Shown here piece after piece: positions 53,101 to 60,887 of a DNA stretch of 64,000 bases (position 1 is the stretch's first letter; the number at the start of each line of letters is the position of its first letter). Origin of the DNA: Hippopus hippopus (taxonomy: Eukaryota > Mollusca > Bivalvia > Cardiida > Cardiidae). The stretch spans positions 21,808,122 to 21,872,121 of the forward strand of contig OX328101.1 of NCBI GenBank assembly GCA_946811185.2, given 5' to 3'. The notes under the pieces are model-generated. The model ran no database searches. It saw only the letters and a list, made by a program, of their open reading frames with translations, and was not told the DNA's origin. Position numbers and translations under genes: made by a program.

Positions 53101-53205
53101 GAAAACAACCTAAAGCTTCCAAAGGAAAATAAGTCCCAACAGAAAAATGATGGAAGAGTTGCAGGAGTTGTTGAAGAGCACACTCTGAATGTTGCAGTCT
53201 ACTGA
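31967..53205 (+). CDS. DIPK1/FAM69-like divergent protein kinase domain protein (exon 1 proposed)
   Basis: Exons 51226-52116 and 52984-53205 (stop TGA) are certain. An exon at 31967-32110 is proposed as exon 1; it is phase 0 and fits. The joined protein would have 418 residues, close to vertebrate DIPK1A-C. Family members are type II membrane, Cys-rich, kinase-fold proteins of the ER/secretory pathway. Visible features are a signal-anchor in exon 1, the Cys-rich CASLCDESTFRFTDC, a candidate nucleotide-binding Lys in KIVLKVW (about residue 105), CDIQPHN in place of HRDLKxxN (about residue 277), ILDSD in place of DFG (about residue 295), and a late Cys cluster in PCQSDSDCALLTCLGKC. The DFG Gly is absent, as is usual in this family. 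No EF-hand insert is obvious. If exon 1 is right, intron 1 is 19.1 kb and holds a satellite array and a long inverted repeat. The 3' UTR contains a MITE. Confidence 0.85.
32138..32493 (+). mobile_element. tRNA-derived SINE, complete, with (ATT)n tail
   Basis: Head gccccggtggcgcagtaggc (box A) and ctgggtcgaatcccaagctc (box B), a body with tttctttccggggatagatt and ggaaagcagccagaggctt, then the 3' domain ggtgcactggtcgcctcgat .. aataatgttgaaaac, and a tail of att repeats at 32446-32490. Starts about 28 bases after the exon 1 donor. Confidence 0.85.
32522..32810. mobile_element. MITE-A copy (+) followed by a fragment (-)
   Basis: 32522-32749 is complete except for the first TTAA. 32750-32810 is an inverted right-end fragment (agacaacaaagatttactct). 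Confidence 0.8.
32929..33000. repeat. MITE-C palindrome (type description)
   Basis: gacaatgtagatcatagatc agactgcacgttctgtgcag tctgatcttgatctacactg tccgcaaaa: a hairpin of about 30-bp arms around gcacgttctgtgc. Further copies: 28590-28635, 37132-37205, 46418-46445, 54295-54365, 58430-58485, 58548-58612, 63148-63192. Termini outside the palindrome are not defined. Confidence 0.75.
33028..33490 (-). mobile_element. MITE-A copy truncated by a reverse SINE
   Basis: MITE-A 33028-33194 loses its right half where a SINE begins (33195-33490, reverse: tatcgcggcgaccggtgcac .. gaaattggctggggattaga). An att/ttt tract inside the SINE marks a second tail at 33243-33263. Confidence 0.7.
33735..34210. mobile_element. 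Two strongly decayed MITE-A copies
   Basis: 33735-33915 (+, hairpin gaactggtaaccagcttc) and 34070-34210 (-, hairpin agtgctggttatcagcattt). Confidence 0.6.
34341..35036. mobile_element. Cluster of four MITE-A copies
   Basis: 34341-34562 (-, hairpin perfect), 34565-34783 (-, decayed), 34786-34897 (+, partial) and 34911-35036 (+, right part missing). 35037-35400 holds nothing else recognised. Confidence 0.75.
35408..36030. mobile_element. Possible 620-bp inverted-repeat element
   Basis: The left end (ttctaataagaccactgaaa .. cttcgttggtctact) and the reverse complement of the right end (gtcttaaaaccactggcttt .. gctccgctggtctatc) match imperfectly. An inner hairpin at 35838-35970 (gacaccgttactgaaaatag / cagtaacggtgttcg type arms) lies inside. 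No coding sequence. Confidence 0.5.
36050..36420 (+). mobile_element. Two decayed MITE-A copies in tandem
   Basis: 36050-36230 (hairpin gaaatgcaggtactggtcag) and 36240-36420 (left half shortened), both with a recognisable tcgtctgcaaatgctt-type right half. Confidence 0.6.
36569..36785 (+). mobile_element. SINE with a different head but the shared 3' domain
   Basis: Head gtcctgcttggctctgtggt (box A-like) and a GC-rich middle (gcgcccctgggcaagacacc), then the same 3' domain as the SINE at 32138 (gctgtcgccgtgatatgact, aataatgttgaaagcg). Confidence 0.65.
37210..37810. other. Intron stretch before the satellite array
   Basis: Very AT-rich, without hairpin, repeat match or open frame that I can support. 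Confidence 0.5.
37811..40670. repeat. Palindromic satellite-like array, unit about 765 bp
   Basis: Units begin tatggtggcatatttctgcc at about 37811 (truncated, 168 bp), 37979, 38741 and 39506, so the period is 763-765 bp. Each unit is an inverted repeat: it opens with gccacgagatacgagatagc and closes with gctatctcgtatctcgcggc. A 95-bp linker carrying a second copy of the atcgtgatagttctatct motif separates units. Adjacent units are nearly identical, suggesting recent amplification or gene conversion. A partial unit lies at 40570-40670. No coding potential was recognised. Confidence 0.9.
40155..40512. mobile_element. 358-bp TTAA-flanked inverted-repeat MITE inside the satellite array
   Basis: TTAA lies at 40151-40154 and 40513-40516. 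The ends are agtaacaataaaggc and gcctttactggacct; the arms contain tgacagtctatcattg / the reverse of gataacagactgtcatc and gttagtcgctgacag / ctgccagcgactaac. The equivalent position in the other satellite units is uninterrupted, so this is an insertion into the last unit. Confidence 0.8.
40930..41144 (+). mobile_element. MITE-A copy with both TTAA between satellite and long inverted repeat
   Basis: TTAA at 40930-40933 and 41141-41144; hairpin almost perfect. Confidence 0.87.
42487..44076. other. Foreign DNA splitting the left arm of the long inverted repeat
   Basis: 42487-42950 has no recognised content apart from a short hairpin (cgagcgaagctcg). 42955-43205 is a MITE-B copy. 43310-43440 is a + SINE body fragment and 43590-43680 a - SINE 3' fragment. 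43681-44076 is unrecognised. About ten bases of the arm appear lost at the junction. Confidence 0.6.
44079..45405 (+). mobile_element. Mariner-family DNA transposon, 1327 bp, TA target duplication
   Basis: Terminal inverted repeats of about 28 bp: left cgtggggtgatcagaaagaa, right end the reverse complement of cgaggggtgatcagaaagaa, with two mismatches over 28. It is flanked by TA at 44077-44078 and 45406-45407. Length, repeats and coding content are those of a complete mariner. It sits inside the left arm of the long inverted repeat described at 41224-47841. Confidence 0.95.
44269..45333 (+). pseudogene. Mariner transposase, one stop codon, second catalytic Asp lost
   Basis: The frame runs from ATG (MSDDVLFEQRVIIKFYVKLG) to TAA at 45331-45333, about 354 codons, broken only by TAG at 44584-44586 after FSISYGSA. 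The helix-turn-helix half (about residues 1-110) and catalytic half are both present. Recognisable motifs are WVPRLLTPEQ, TCDETWVHFYEP with the first Asp, and YSPDLAPCDFW with the third. The second Asp of the DD34D triad, normally in H.DNAPAH, is Gly here (LHQGNAPAH, about 45027-45053). It is therefore catalytically dead by two independent single-base changes, although otherwise hardly decayed. Confidence 0.95.
47648..47825. mobile_element. 178-bp hairpin MITE with TTAA duplication, inserted in the long inverted repeat
   Basis: Flanked by TTAA at 47644-47647 and 47826-47829. The ends are tgggatt..aatccca and the arms (gcctttcatcgccgaaaaaa / the reverse of ttttggcgatgaaaggc) pair over about 75 bp around a loop near 47730-47755. 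The empty site survives in the left arm as ccttaatcacggg (41234-41246), with a single TTAA, which proves the insertion and its target duplication. Confidence 0.88.
48025..48253 (-). mobile_element. SINE copy (reverse)
   Basis: On the - strand the head (ggtggcgcaatgggtggcgt) and body (ccattttctttccgagg; gaaagcagccagtggcatgg) match the SINE at 32138; the 3' domain is at 48025-48060. Confidence 0.7.
48570..48785 (+). mobile_element. MITE-A copy, right stem altered by a T run
   Basis: Left stem gagaaaatgctggtaaccag is normal; the right stem is replaced by a run of T. Right end ctaaaatttgtcttctacta. Confidence 0.75.
48946..49145. repeat. Imperfect palindrome related to 62848-63043
   Basis: Centre near 49030 (accaattggttaagcc); arms carry tttagaaaattcttgagaat and an inverse-like ttcacaaatcaatttcattg. 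Resembles the hairpin at 62848 in the attcttgaga / aatggttg segments. Confidence 0.45.
49274..50465 (+). other. Intron stretch with MITE-A pieces
   Basis: 49274-49400 is a MITE-A left half and 50345-50465 a right half. 49401-50344 between them has no coding or repeat structure that I can support; it starts acagggtgtgacataatatc, which may be a transposon end. Confidence 0.5.
50493..50610 (+). pseudogene. Degenerate duplicate of the start of the DIPK1-like main exon
   Basis: The stretch starting gtgctcaatacca aligns with the first ~110 bases of the exon at 51226, about 730 bases downstream. Both read tgctcaatacca at the start and share acttttagatttac / cctttagatttac. In one frame it gives HFGIMHMASSSRREFTFRFT, against VFGNMCASLCDESTFRFTDC in the functional exon. 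The reading frame is broken and no usable splice acceptor precedes it. It looks like a local partial exon duplication that decayed. Confidence 0.6.
50876..50960 (-). mobile_element. MITE-A right-half fragment
   Basis: Reads ccgcaaaatgttttagcttt .. gagattgtttggcaagggattaa, between the decayed exon copy and the true DIPK1-like exon. Confidence 0.6.
51226..52116 (+). CDS. DIPK1-like main kinase exon
   Basis: A long exon of 297 codons between acceptor tttccag and donor gtaatt, phase 0 at both ends. It runs from CAQYQRREVFGNMCASLCDE through the kinase core to CVTEMTSTNLQ. An ATG at 51181 lies in the intron, so the longer open frame starting there is not the true start. Confidence 0.93.
52138..52290 (+). 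mobile_element. MITE-A half copy right behind the DIPK1-like main exon
   Basis: Starts at the hairpin centre (gctaaccagcaatttctact), 21 bases after the donor, and continues to gttgtctggtaaagagcc. Confidence 0.7.
52984..53205 (+). CDS. DIPK1-like last exon and stop
   Basis: Seventy-three codons plus TGA after acceptor ccgcag. It reads IVCRNIFVTDHAFFGLLRAA then PPKVEQRLKDTLQRC, matching the C-terminal helix and last Cys of the family, followed by a polar tail. Confidence 0.9.
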   Translation: MVCRNIFVTDHAFFGLLRAAPPKVEQRLKDTLQRCMYPKENNLKLPKENKSQQKNDGRVAGVVEEHTLNVAVY

Positions 53206-53224
53206 GAGCACTGAGCATAACCTT

Positions 53225-53660
53225 TCCAACAAGTACAATCCCGAGTTTTAACGACCCTGAAGAAGACAGCTTTTGAAACATTGTGGGAAAAGGAGAAAAT
53301 GCTGATAATCAGCATTTTCTCCTCTTCCCATAATGTTTTAAAGACAAATCCCATTATTTGAGGCACATCTAATTTGTCTTTTGCAAATTTCTTTCAATTT
53401 AGACTAGTCTAAAATTGTGTCACTTGGTAAAGAATTCAGCCTTTATCAGACAGCAACATTTTGGAAACGTCCATATTGGAAAAAAAAATAATGACCCAAA
53501 AAATGGTATATGTAAATTTTAATGTCCATAAAAGAGTAAAAAATTGTTATGGGAAACCATCAAATTGCTGGTTACCTGTACTTTTCTCCATCTCACAATC
53601 AAAGCGCTATTTTCCTCTGGGTTGTGAAAAAGTGTGACTGCTTTGTGAAAAGTAATGTAA
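53225..53660. mobile_element. Two MITE-A copies, the first in the DIPK1-like 3' UTR
   Basis: The + copy 53225-53440 begins about 20 bases after the stop codon and has a compensatory stem change (ATGCTGA / TCAGCAT). The - copy 53440-53660 is decayed. Confidence 0.8.
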
Positions 53661-53704
53661 GTGCTATAGAAATATGTAAAAAGGCAAACTGTTCATACAA
53701 TGTC

Positions 53705-54115
53705 ACGTAAATGAGCCACACACTATAAAAAGGGGGTTTAATGCATCTGCAAAAAGTACCGATCCACAGGTAAAGTTAGCCACTAGTAGCCAGCCACTAG
53801 TAGCCCGGTACTTATTCAGGTAAAGTTAGCTACTGGTAGCCAGCTTCTAGTAGCCAGCTACTTGTTCAGGTAGTTAGCTACTCGTAGTCAGCTACTAGTA
53901 CCCAGCTACTTGTTCTGGTGAAATTGGTTATTTGTAGCCAGCTTCTGGTAGCCACCTTCTAGTTAGCAGTCACTTGTAAAGGAAAATCTGGCAATTCGTA
54001 CCCGGCGACCAATGTAGGAGAAAATGCTGGTTAGCAGCATTTTCTTCTTTTCTCACAATGTTTTCAAAAACCTTCTTTCTCAGTGTTGCTAAAAATTTTT
54101 GTTGTGTGGTAAGTT
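53705..54115. repeat. MITE-B fragment, 50-bp minisatellite and MITE-A half
   Basis: 53705-53768 is a MITE-B end. 53769-54000 has about four to five imperfect units of about 50 bp (ggtaaagttagctactggta, gccagctacttgttca). 54012-54115 is a - MITE-A from the hairpin to the right end. Confidence 0.75.
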
Positions 54116-54732
54116 TAAAATAAGTATACATGTAGTAATATAAGACAGAAAATATTTGTGTTTACAGACAGTGGGAATACAGTGGCAATTTTATGGTAAG
54201 TTCCTTAACCTGGAACCATATTGGTTATTTCTTTTGAGCGAGTGTGCTTTTTTTCTGATTAACCATTAGGCTGTTATGCGCAACTTACTGACCTTTTGCG
54301 GACAATGTAGATCCTGATCAGACTGCACAGAACGTGCAGTCTGATCTTGAATCTGCACTGTCCATTAAGGAGATATCTTTTCCCTCAAAATATCTTTCAA
54401 ATAGCAATGTTTGGGGTTTTACTATTGGCTTTGAAAGTTTCATTTCACTTATTGTCAGGATAAGGGCTAAAACTCTACCCTGTAAGGTATACTATTGCCA
54501 TTTGTATGGTAACACCAACTAGAGACGAGAAAAATAAACTTTGAGCAGTTTCTAATATGCTTTATTCATTACACAACAGAAAATAAATCATTTTTTTCTT
54601 CTAAATAGAAAGATAACTAGATAACTATTTTACAACTATGAGTATTTGCTGAGAGTTCTATGGAATTACAAGTAAACAGGGAACGTTACATAATTCTTAC
54701 TTATATATATACAATATGCTTTAGTATATACC

Positions 54733-56080
54733 TGTCAGTGAATTACTGGAATTTCACATTGAATAACACCACTTGTGATGATAATTATGGTATCATCACT
54801 AGTGATGATATAGTTTGAGACTCTTTGCCGAAACTACTTTGTTCCTATATTGCTCATATTGTACTATTCTTGATAATTATTAGAATAAACAAGAGGGCCA
54901 AGATGGCCCTGGATCACTCACCTGAATTTGTGAGAAGACCATAGCCAATTTTTTTTGAGGTATTGAAACTTTGGAAACAAAATCATTATTTTGCCAAGCA
55001 ATTTTGAAAAGGTCACCTGTAAAAGACATTTCAAAATGTGTCACCACCCCTACAATCATCACCACAGCAATGATTTTGATGAATCAGAATTCTGCAAATA
55101 AATTTTTGGATAGATCACCCAAGGACAATTTCTTGAAGAAGAGCACATGCTCGATAGTGACTAAAAACATATGTGGAACAAGAGCACCACATGCAGGTGC
55201 CAACAATTGGCTGTTGTTTTTCAACGGATAAAAATTTCCCTAACAATTTTTGAAAAGGGTCAGCCTAGGAACATTTCTGAGAAATTATTTCACAGTCTGA
55301 CCAGCCGTTCCAGAGAAGAAGAATTAAGAAATTCCTCTTCATGTCCCTATAGTGCAAGTAGCCCCCAGTCACCAGAGCCATGTTTCTTGACGGATCAAAA
55401 TTTTGCGAACAGTTTTTGAAAAGGGTCACCCAAGGAACATCTCTGTGAAATTATTTCAAAATCTGACCAGCTGTTTCTGAGACGAAGAATTTTTGAGAAT
55501 TTCTTCATATCCGTATAGTGCAAGTAGCCCCCAGTCACCAGAGCCATGTTTCTCGACGGATCAAAATTTTGTGAACATTTTTTGAAAAGGGTCACCCAAG
55601 GAACATCTCTGTGAAATTATTTCAAAATCTGACCAGCGGTTTCAGAAGAGATTTTTAAAGAATTCTTAGAAAATTCCATTTGGTTGCCATGGCAACCAGA
55701 GTTTTTGATGAATCAAATTCTGTGAACAATTTTTAAAGTGGACCTCCCAAGGAACATTCCAGCCAAGTTTGGTCCAAATTGGCCCAGCGGTTTAGGAGGA
55801 GATGATGTTTAAAGAATTGTTAACGATGCACGACGGACACCGGGTGATCCTAAAAGCTCCCCTTGAGCACGTTGTGCTCAGGTGAGCTAAAAAGGGTGAA
55901 TTAGGAATATAATAAATAGGATAATCAACCGATTGTGTGTGATATTAAAAATCTGTCACTCTAATGGGGCATGATGCAGTTAAAAAACTTGTTATTCGGA
56001 CTCGTTTTTTCAGCCGCATCACACCCTATTCGAGTGACAGATTTTTAATATCGCACATAACCAGTTAATTATCCTTATTT
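54733..56080 (-). mobile_element. Palindromic repeat (family D), copy split by a Helitron-like insertion
   Basis: 54733-54897 and 55895-56080 together are the reverse complement of 8571-8920. The insertion 54898-55894 falls at the position corresponding to the ctttttct run of the intact copy. Confidence 0.8.
54898..55894 (-). mobile_element. Helitron-like tandem-repeat element, precisely delimited by an empty site
   Basis: Read on the - strand it begins ctttttagctcacctgagca with the hairpin gagcacaacgtgctc and ends at ..ggccctcttgtt. Inside are about three units of 163 bp carrying gaaaagggtcacccaaggaac (55256, 55420, 55580). It interrupts another repeat whose intact copy is at 8571-8920, so the borders are certain to within a few bases. 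No target duplication is seen, and the site is an A/T run, as expected of Helitron-type insertion. Confidence 0.8.
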
Positions 56081-56087
56081 TATCTTA

Positions 56088-56535
56088 ACCCTTCACTAAA
56101 CAACCCAACATTTTAACGACTCTTGGGTATAACGCTTTTGAAAACATTTTTGAAAACTCGTCCAAATTGAAAGCATTTGCATATAACAATTTATATGTAG
56201 CTCAAATGGCACAAATTTTCTTTGATAGGATAGAAAACATTGTGGGAAAAGGAGAAAATGCTGGTTACCAGCATTTTCTCCTTTTCCCACAATGTTTTCA
56301 AAAGGTCTCTTTCCCAGGGTCGCTAAAAGGCGGCATTGTCTGGTAAAGGGTTAACAACGCTGAGGAAGAAGGCTTTTGAAAACCTTGTGGGATAAAGAGA
56401 AAATCCTGGTAACAAGCATTTTCTCTTTTTCTCACAATCTTTTCTACCCCATCAAGGACAAATTTTGTCCTTTGAGCCATCTTTGATTTGTCCTCTGTAA
56501 ATGCTTTCAATTTGGACAATGGTAAAGAATTTAAA
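56088..56535. mobile_element. Compound MITE-A cluster
   Basis: A + left end (56088-56150) joins a - copy (56150-56353, hairpin perfect) at gaaaacatttttgaaaac, then a + copy 56350-56535 starting gttaacaacgctgaggaaga without its first 30 bases. Confidence 0.75.
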
Positions 56536-56540
56536 GTCTC

Positions 56541-57119
56541 AGTAAAGTCCAAATGTAAAAAGGCCTGTTTATAAAATAAAAGTAAATTTCATTTTTAACA
56601 TATAAAAATATGGCGATTATTATGACTTGCACAATATGTAAAGGTGCAGTTTGTAAAAGTTTCAGTCAATGGCAGAAAAAAAGAATTTTGAAAATAGAAC
56701 AGTTCCTACCATGCCACATTATCTGTTTGTTTACATCGATGATCGCCGACCATAAGCCGATTTTTCGTCGTAAATCTCCACAGTGACATGATAGTGACGT
56801 AAACACCATGTGATCATTCAAGGCGTCGAAACAAACCCTTCATTCACTTGATCGTTTAGTCCCCATTTTAGGCTTGAAATACGTAAGTTTATCGACATTG
56901 TAAACAAAACGACAACACAGGCTGTTAATCGCTTATTCATTTATCATCAATACAGGAAGAGTTTACTCCATGCATTTTTGCACCCGTATTTCACGGCAAC
57001 CAATGCAGTAACTGACACATTTGAGTTTTCTCCGATCTTATGTATGTGTGTTGTGATGGGTAATCCGATATATTTTCGAGTTATTAAACGGTGAAAATTA
57101 CCTATATTTGGACTTTACA
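56541..57119. mobile_element. Possible 580-bp element with GTAAAGTCCAAAT ends
   Basis: Left agtaaagtccaaatgtaaaa and right atatttggactttacag are inverted over about 14 bases. The interior is less AT-rich than its flanks and has no open frame. Target duplication not resolved. Confidence 0.5.
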
Positions 57120-57295
57120 GGGGCTTTCAAAAAAAAAAACAAAAACAGAGCCAAAACCGACATTCATTACCACATAATTATTAACTTATGTCTGTTGCAC
57201 AAAAAATGTTCCATAAATACATGTTTGAAAATAAAGCACTTAAACATGTTAAAACAACAAAATAACAATAACAAATAGTTAATAAACAATTGAGC

Positions 57296-57535
57296 TATGC
57301 TCTATGAAAAGGGGGCTAATTGCATCTGCAAGAAGTATGGGGCAGGCTGACATGGGTCAAAACTTTTTGCTAGATGTAAATTTTTTGCATGTCCAAGGAC
57401 CATTCAACTCCTAACTCCAGTCATTTGTCAGACTAAATGGACTTTACAGATCCATACTTATGTGATGTCTTGCATGGTATAATGCATCACAGAGATGCAT
57501 AAAGCCCCCTTTTGCCAGAACATGGCTCAAATAAA
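57296..57535. mobile_element. MITE-B copy
   Basis: Ends tgctctatgaaaagggggct and gcccccttttgccagaacatggc; internal ctccagtcatttgtcagact. Confidence 0.75.
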
Positions 57536-57689
57536 TGTACAGTTAATTAACATTGGAATATATATTGTAAATCTCCACCACCAGGACACCAATCACAGAG
57601 TCTACGGTCTAATCTTGGATCCTTAGAATTAAACTTTTACAAAGCAATCATAGTCTTCATGATACCATAAGAAGACTACTGAAACAACT

Positions 57690-58332
57690 ATTGGTGGCCA
57701 GCATTTTCTTATGTTTCCGCAGTGTTTTCTAACCTTTCACAGCCAAATTCCATTCTATGAGATAAATTTTATTTGTTGTCTACAAAATGCTTTACCCAAT
57801 GATCATGAGTCTAAACGAGTTTTAACAATGCTGAGGAAGAGGCTTTTTGGAAAGATTGTAAGAAGAGGAGAAAATGCTGGTAACCAGCAATGTCTCCCTT
57901 TCCCACAATGTTTTCAACCCTGTCAAAAAACTTCAGTTCCTTTGTACCACTTTAGAATTTGTCATCTGCAGATGCCTAAAATTTGGAACAGTAAAAAATT
58001 TATCATTTGGTAAATGGTTACATATGGACTGGTCCATCATTTTGTCCAATTGTGAGGAATTATGGAACTTAGTTCAAACAACACACTCAAAAAGCATTAG
58101 CATTTAACTCTTTACCGAATGACATAATTTTAGACTAGTCCAAATTGGAAGAATAAGCAGACGACAAAATTAATGTGACTCAAAAATTGGAATTTGTTTA
58201 GGGCAGGGTAGAAAACATTGTGGGAAAAGGAGAAAATGCTGGTTACCAGCATTTTCTCCTTTTCCCACAATGTTTTCAGAAGTCTTCTTTGTCAGGGTCG
58301 TGAAAACCCGGGATTGTTTGGTAAAAGATTAA
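57690..58332. mobile_element. Three MITE-A copies
   Basis: 57690-57790 (+, right half only), 57815-58020 (+, left end shortened) and 58104-58332 (-, both TTAA, perfect 67-base hairpin with centre T). Confidence 0.82.
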
Positions 58333-58814
58333 ATGTTGTGCCAATTTACAAGTAGGTAAAAATCCAGATACTACTCATGCAGTTTCAATACTGATCTAGT
58401 CACAATATCTCACAAATATATTACAGAGTATCTTCATAATCTGACTGTATGTTCAATGCAATCTGATTTTAATCTATACCATTAGAAAACACAATGATCT
58501 TTCAGATACTGCAACATTAGCTCCTAGGCTTATTCTGAGGGAGTGCAAATGAAAGATCAGAATGTATGACCTGTGCGGACTGATCCTAATCCATACCATC
58601 CACAAAGGCACCTTATCTTGTCCTGAGCATACAAAACAGAAAAAAGTAATAATATGCAATGAAATAACTTATCATTCATGTATTTACATAATCCAGCTTC
58701 TGTTCTTTCCTAATATACATGTATTTTAGTTTTAAAGATGGTTCATAGCCAAAAATGCATTCATTTTTTTTTTTAAAGAATGCATATGTTCATGTACTTA
58801 CAGGTATTTACACT

Positions 58815-59735
58815 GGAACTCTTTACCAAACTTACAAATTTTAGACCTGACCAAACTAAAAGCATTTCAAGACAAAAATTTGATGTTGCACAAAAAAATT
58901 TCTGTATTTGAAGTGGTTGGGAGCATTGTGCGAAAGGAGAAAATGTTGGTTTCTTCATAAGATCAAACCTCTCCATTTCACTTGGAAATTTTTTTTTTTG
59001 TCTACATTTCCCACAATGTTTTCTATCCACTGAAGACAAACTCTATTATTTGAGTCATGTTAAATTTGTCAAGTAAGAATGCTCTCAATATCAAGTGGAT
59101 AAAAAATTGACATGTGGTAAAGGATTAAGTACGATGGCAAAAGCAAACTAATTACCTCCAGTGGGTGACTTTTTTGTCTACTACGAGACAAATTCATATC
59201 AGAAAATAATGTGGCAAACACACAATATTTGTGTGATAAACAATGTCTCTTTTGCCACAATTTTTACATGCATTAGCAAATTACATCTTTATTCGCTATA
59301 ACCTTCTCCATTTCACATTTTATCTACAGAGTAACAAGTTAACTTTACCTTTTACTACACAATCCAAACTTTTAACAACCCTGAGAACACATGCTTTTCA
59401 AAAAAAACATAGGAAAAAAGGAGAAAATGCTGGTAATCAGTTTTCCTCACTTCCCCATAATGTTTTCTTCCAATCCTTAGAAAATTTTCATTATTTCAGC
59501 AACATTTAATCTTTCATGTGCACATGCTTTTATTTTCATCAAATTTTCACTATTTCAGCAATGTCTCATTTTTCATCTGCAAATGCTGTAAGTTTTGTCA
59601 CAACAGAAGACAAATTAATCAAGGCTCAAGTGTTGTGTCTTTGAAAGAATAGAAACAATGTCAGAAAATGGGGAAAAAGGTGGTCACCAGCATTATGTCT
59701 TTCTTTCCTAAGTTTTTCAAAAACTTTTTGTCTTA
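58815..59735. mobile_element. Palindromised and decayed MITE-A copies
   Basis: 58815-59130 has both ends derived from the right half (accaaacttacaaattttag / catgtggtaaaggatt) around an expanded loop. 59338-59540 is a decayed + copy, and 59600-59735 a decayed - copy. Confidence 0.65.
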
Positions 59736-60182
59736 ACCCTTTACCACACAATCCCGACTTTCAACACCCCTGTGAAATAAGCCTTTTGAAAACACTGTGG
59801 GAAAAGGAGAAAATGCTGGTAACCAGCATTTTCTCCTTTTCCCACAATGTTTTCTTCCCTTCCTAAAACATATTTTAATTCTTTAGTCACATTCATTTTG
59901 TCGTCTGCAAACGCTTTCAATTTGGACCAGTCTAAAATTTTGTCGTTTGGTAAAGGGTTGCTTTAGTTAATGACAAAATTTTACACAGCTCCAAATTGAA
60001 AGCATTTAAAGACCACAAATTACTTGGAGCAGACATCAGGAAATCTTTCTTTGTACAGGTAGAAAACATAGTGGGAAAAGGGGAAAATGCTGGTTACCAG
60101 CATTTTCTCCTTTTCCCACAATGTTTTCAAAAGGCCTTTTCCTTGGGATCTTTAAAACTCAGGATTGTGTGGTAAAGGGCTA
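59734..60182. mobile_element. Inverted pair of near-consensus MITE-A copies
   Basis: 59734-59960 (+, centre A) and 59965-60182 (-, centre T), separated by a few bases. Confidence 0.87.
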
Positions 60183-60319
60183 AGATTGTTTAGACATGGA
60201 ATGCTCAGTAAAGGCTTTAAAACAGTGCAGCAACAGGTCTGATTTCAAAACAAGCAACCAGACAAATTGCTACTATAATTTCAACAGAAAAGTCTAAGCC
60301 AAAAAATATATTTATATCA

Positions 60320-60746
60320 ACCCTTTGCCACACAATCACCTGTTTTAAATGAGCCTGCAGAGAAAGAAATGTTAAGACATGAGAAAAGGAGAAAATACTG
60401 GCAACCAGAATTTTCTCCTTTTTCCACAGTCTTTACTTCCCTTTACAGGATGAAAACCATGATTTTGAACAAGACTATTTGTTTTCAGCCAATATGTGTA
60501 CACATACTTTTAATTTAAACGTCAAATAACTCTCTACCAAACTTTTGGACTGGTCCAAATTCAAATCACTTGCAGATGAGAAACCAAATGAGGCATAATT
60601 AATGAAAATTGTATCAGAGAGGGTAGAAAACATTGTCGGAAAAGGAGAAAATGCTGGTAACCAGCATTTTCTCCTTTTCCCACAATGTTTTCAGAAGGCT
60701 GCTTCCTTAAGACATTAAAATTTAGGATTATTTAGTAAAGAGTTAA
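60320..60746. mobile_element. Another inverted MITE-A pair
   Basis: 60320-60525 (+, decayed) and 60528-60746 (-, but hairpin centre A: ctggtaaccag), so here the hairpin and its flanks disagree in orientation. Confidence 0.78.
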
Positions 60747-60887
60747 TTATGGGTGTTCAAATAATCATGAATTTACAGTATGTCTTACTTATATACAAAT
60801 GAATAACCATCACACTCAACATTAGCAGCAATATCCTTCACCTAAAGCAGTTTAACCCAAAAATATACATCAAACATAATTTTTAAA

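Noticed and set aside
2530..56290. MITE-A 67-base hairpins as microRNA precursors
   Set aside because: The stem is perfect with a one-base loop and too many dispersed copies; no expression evidence. Structure alone fits a transposon better.
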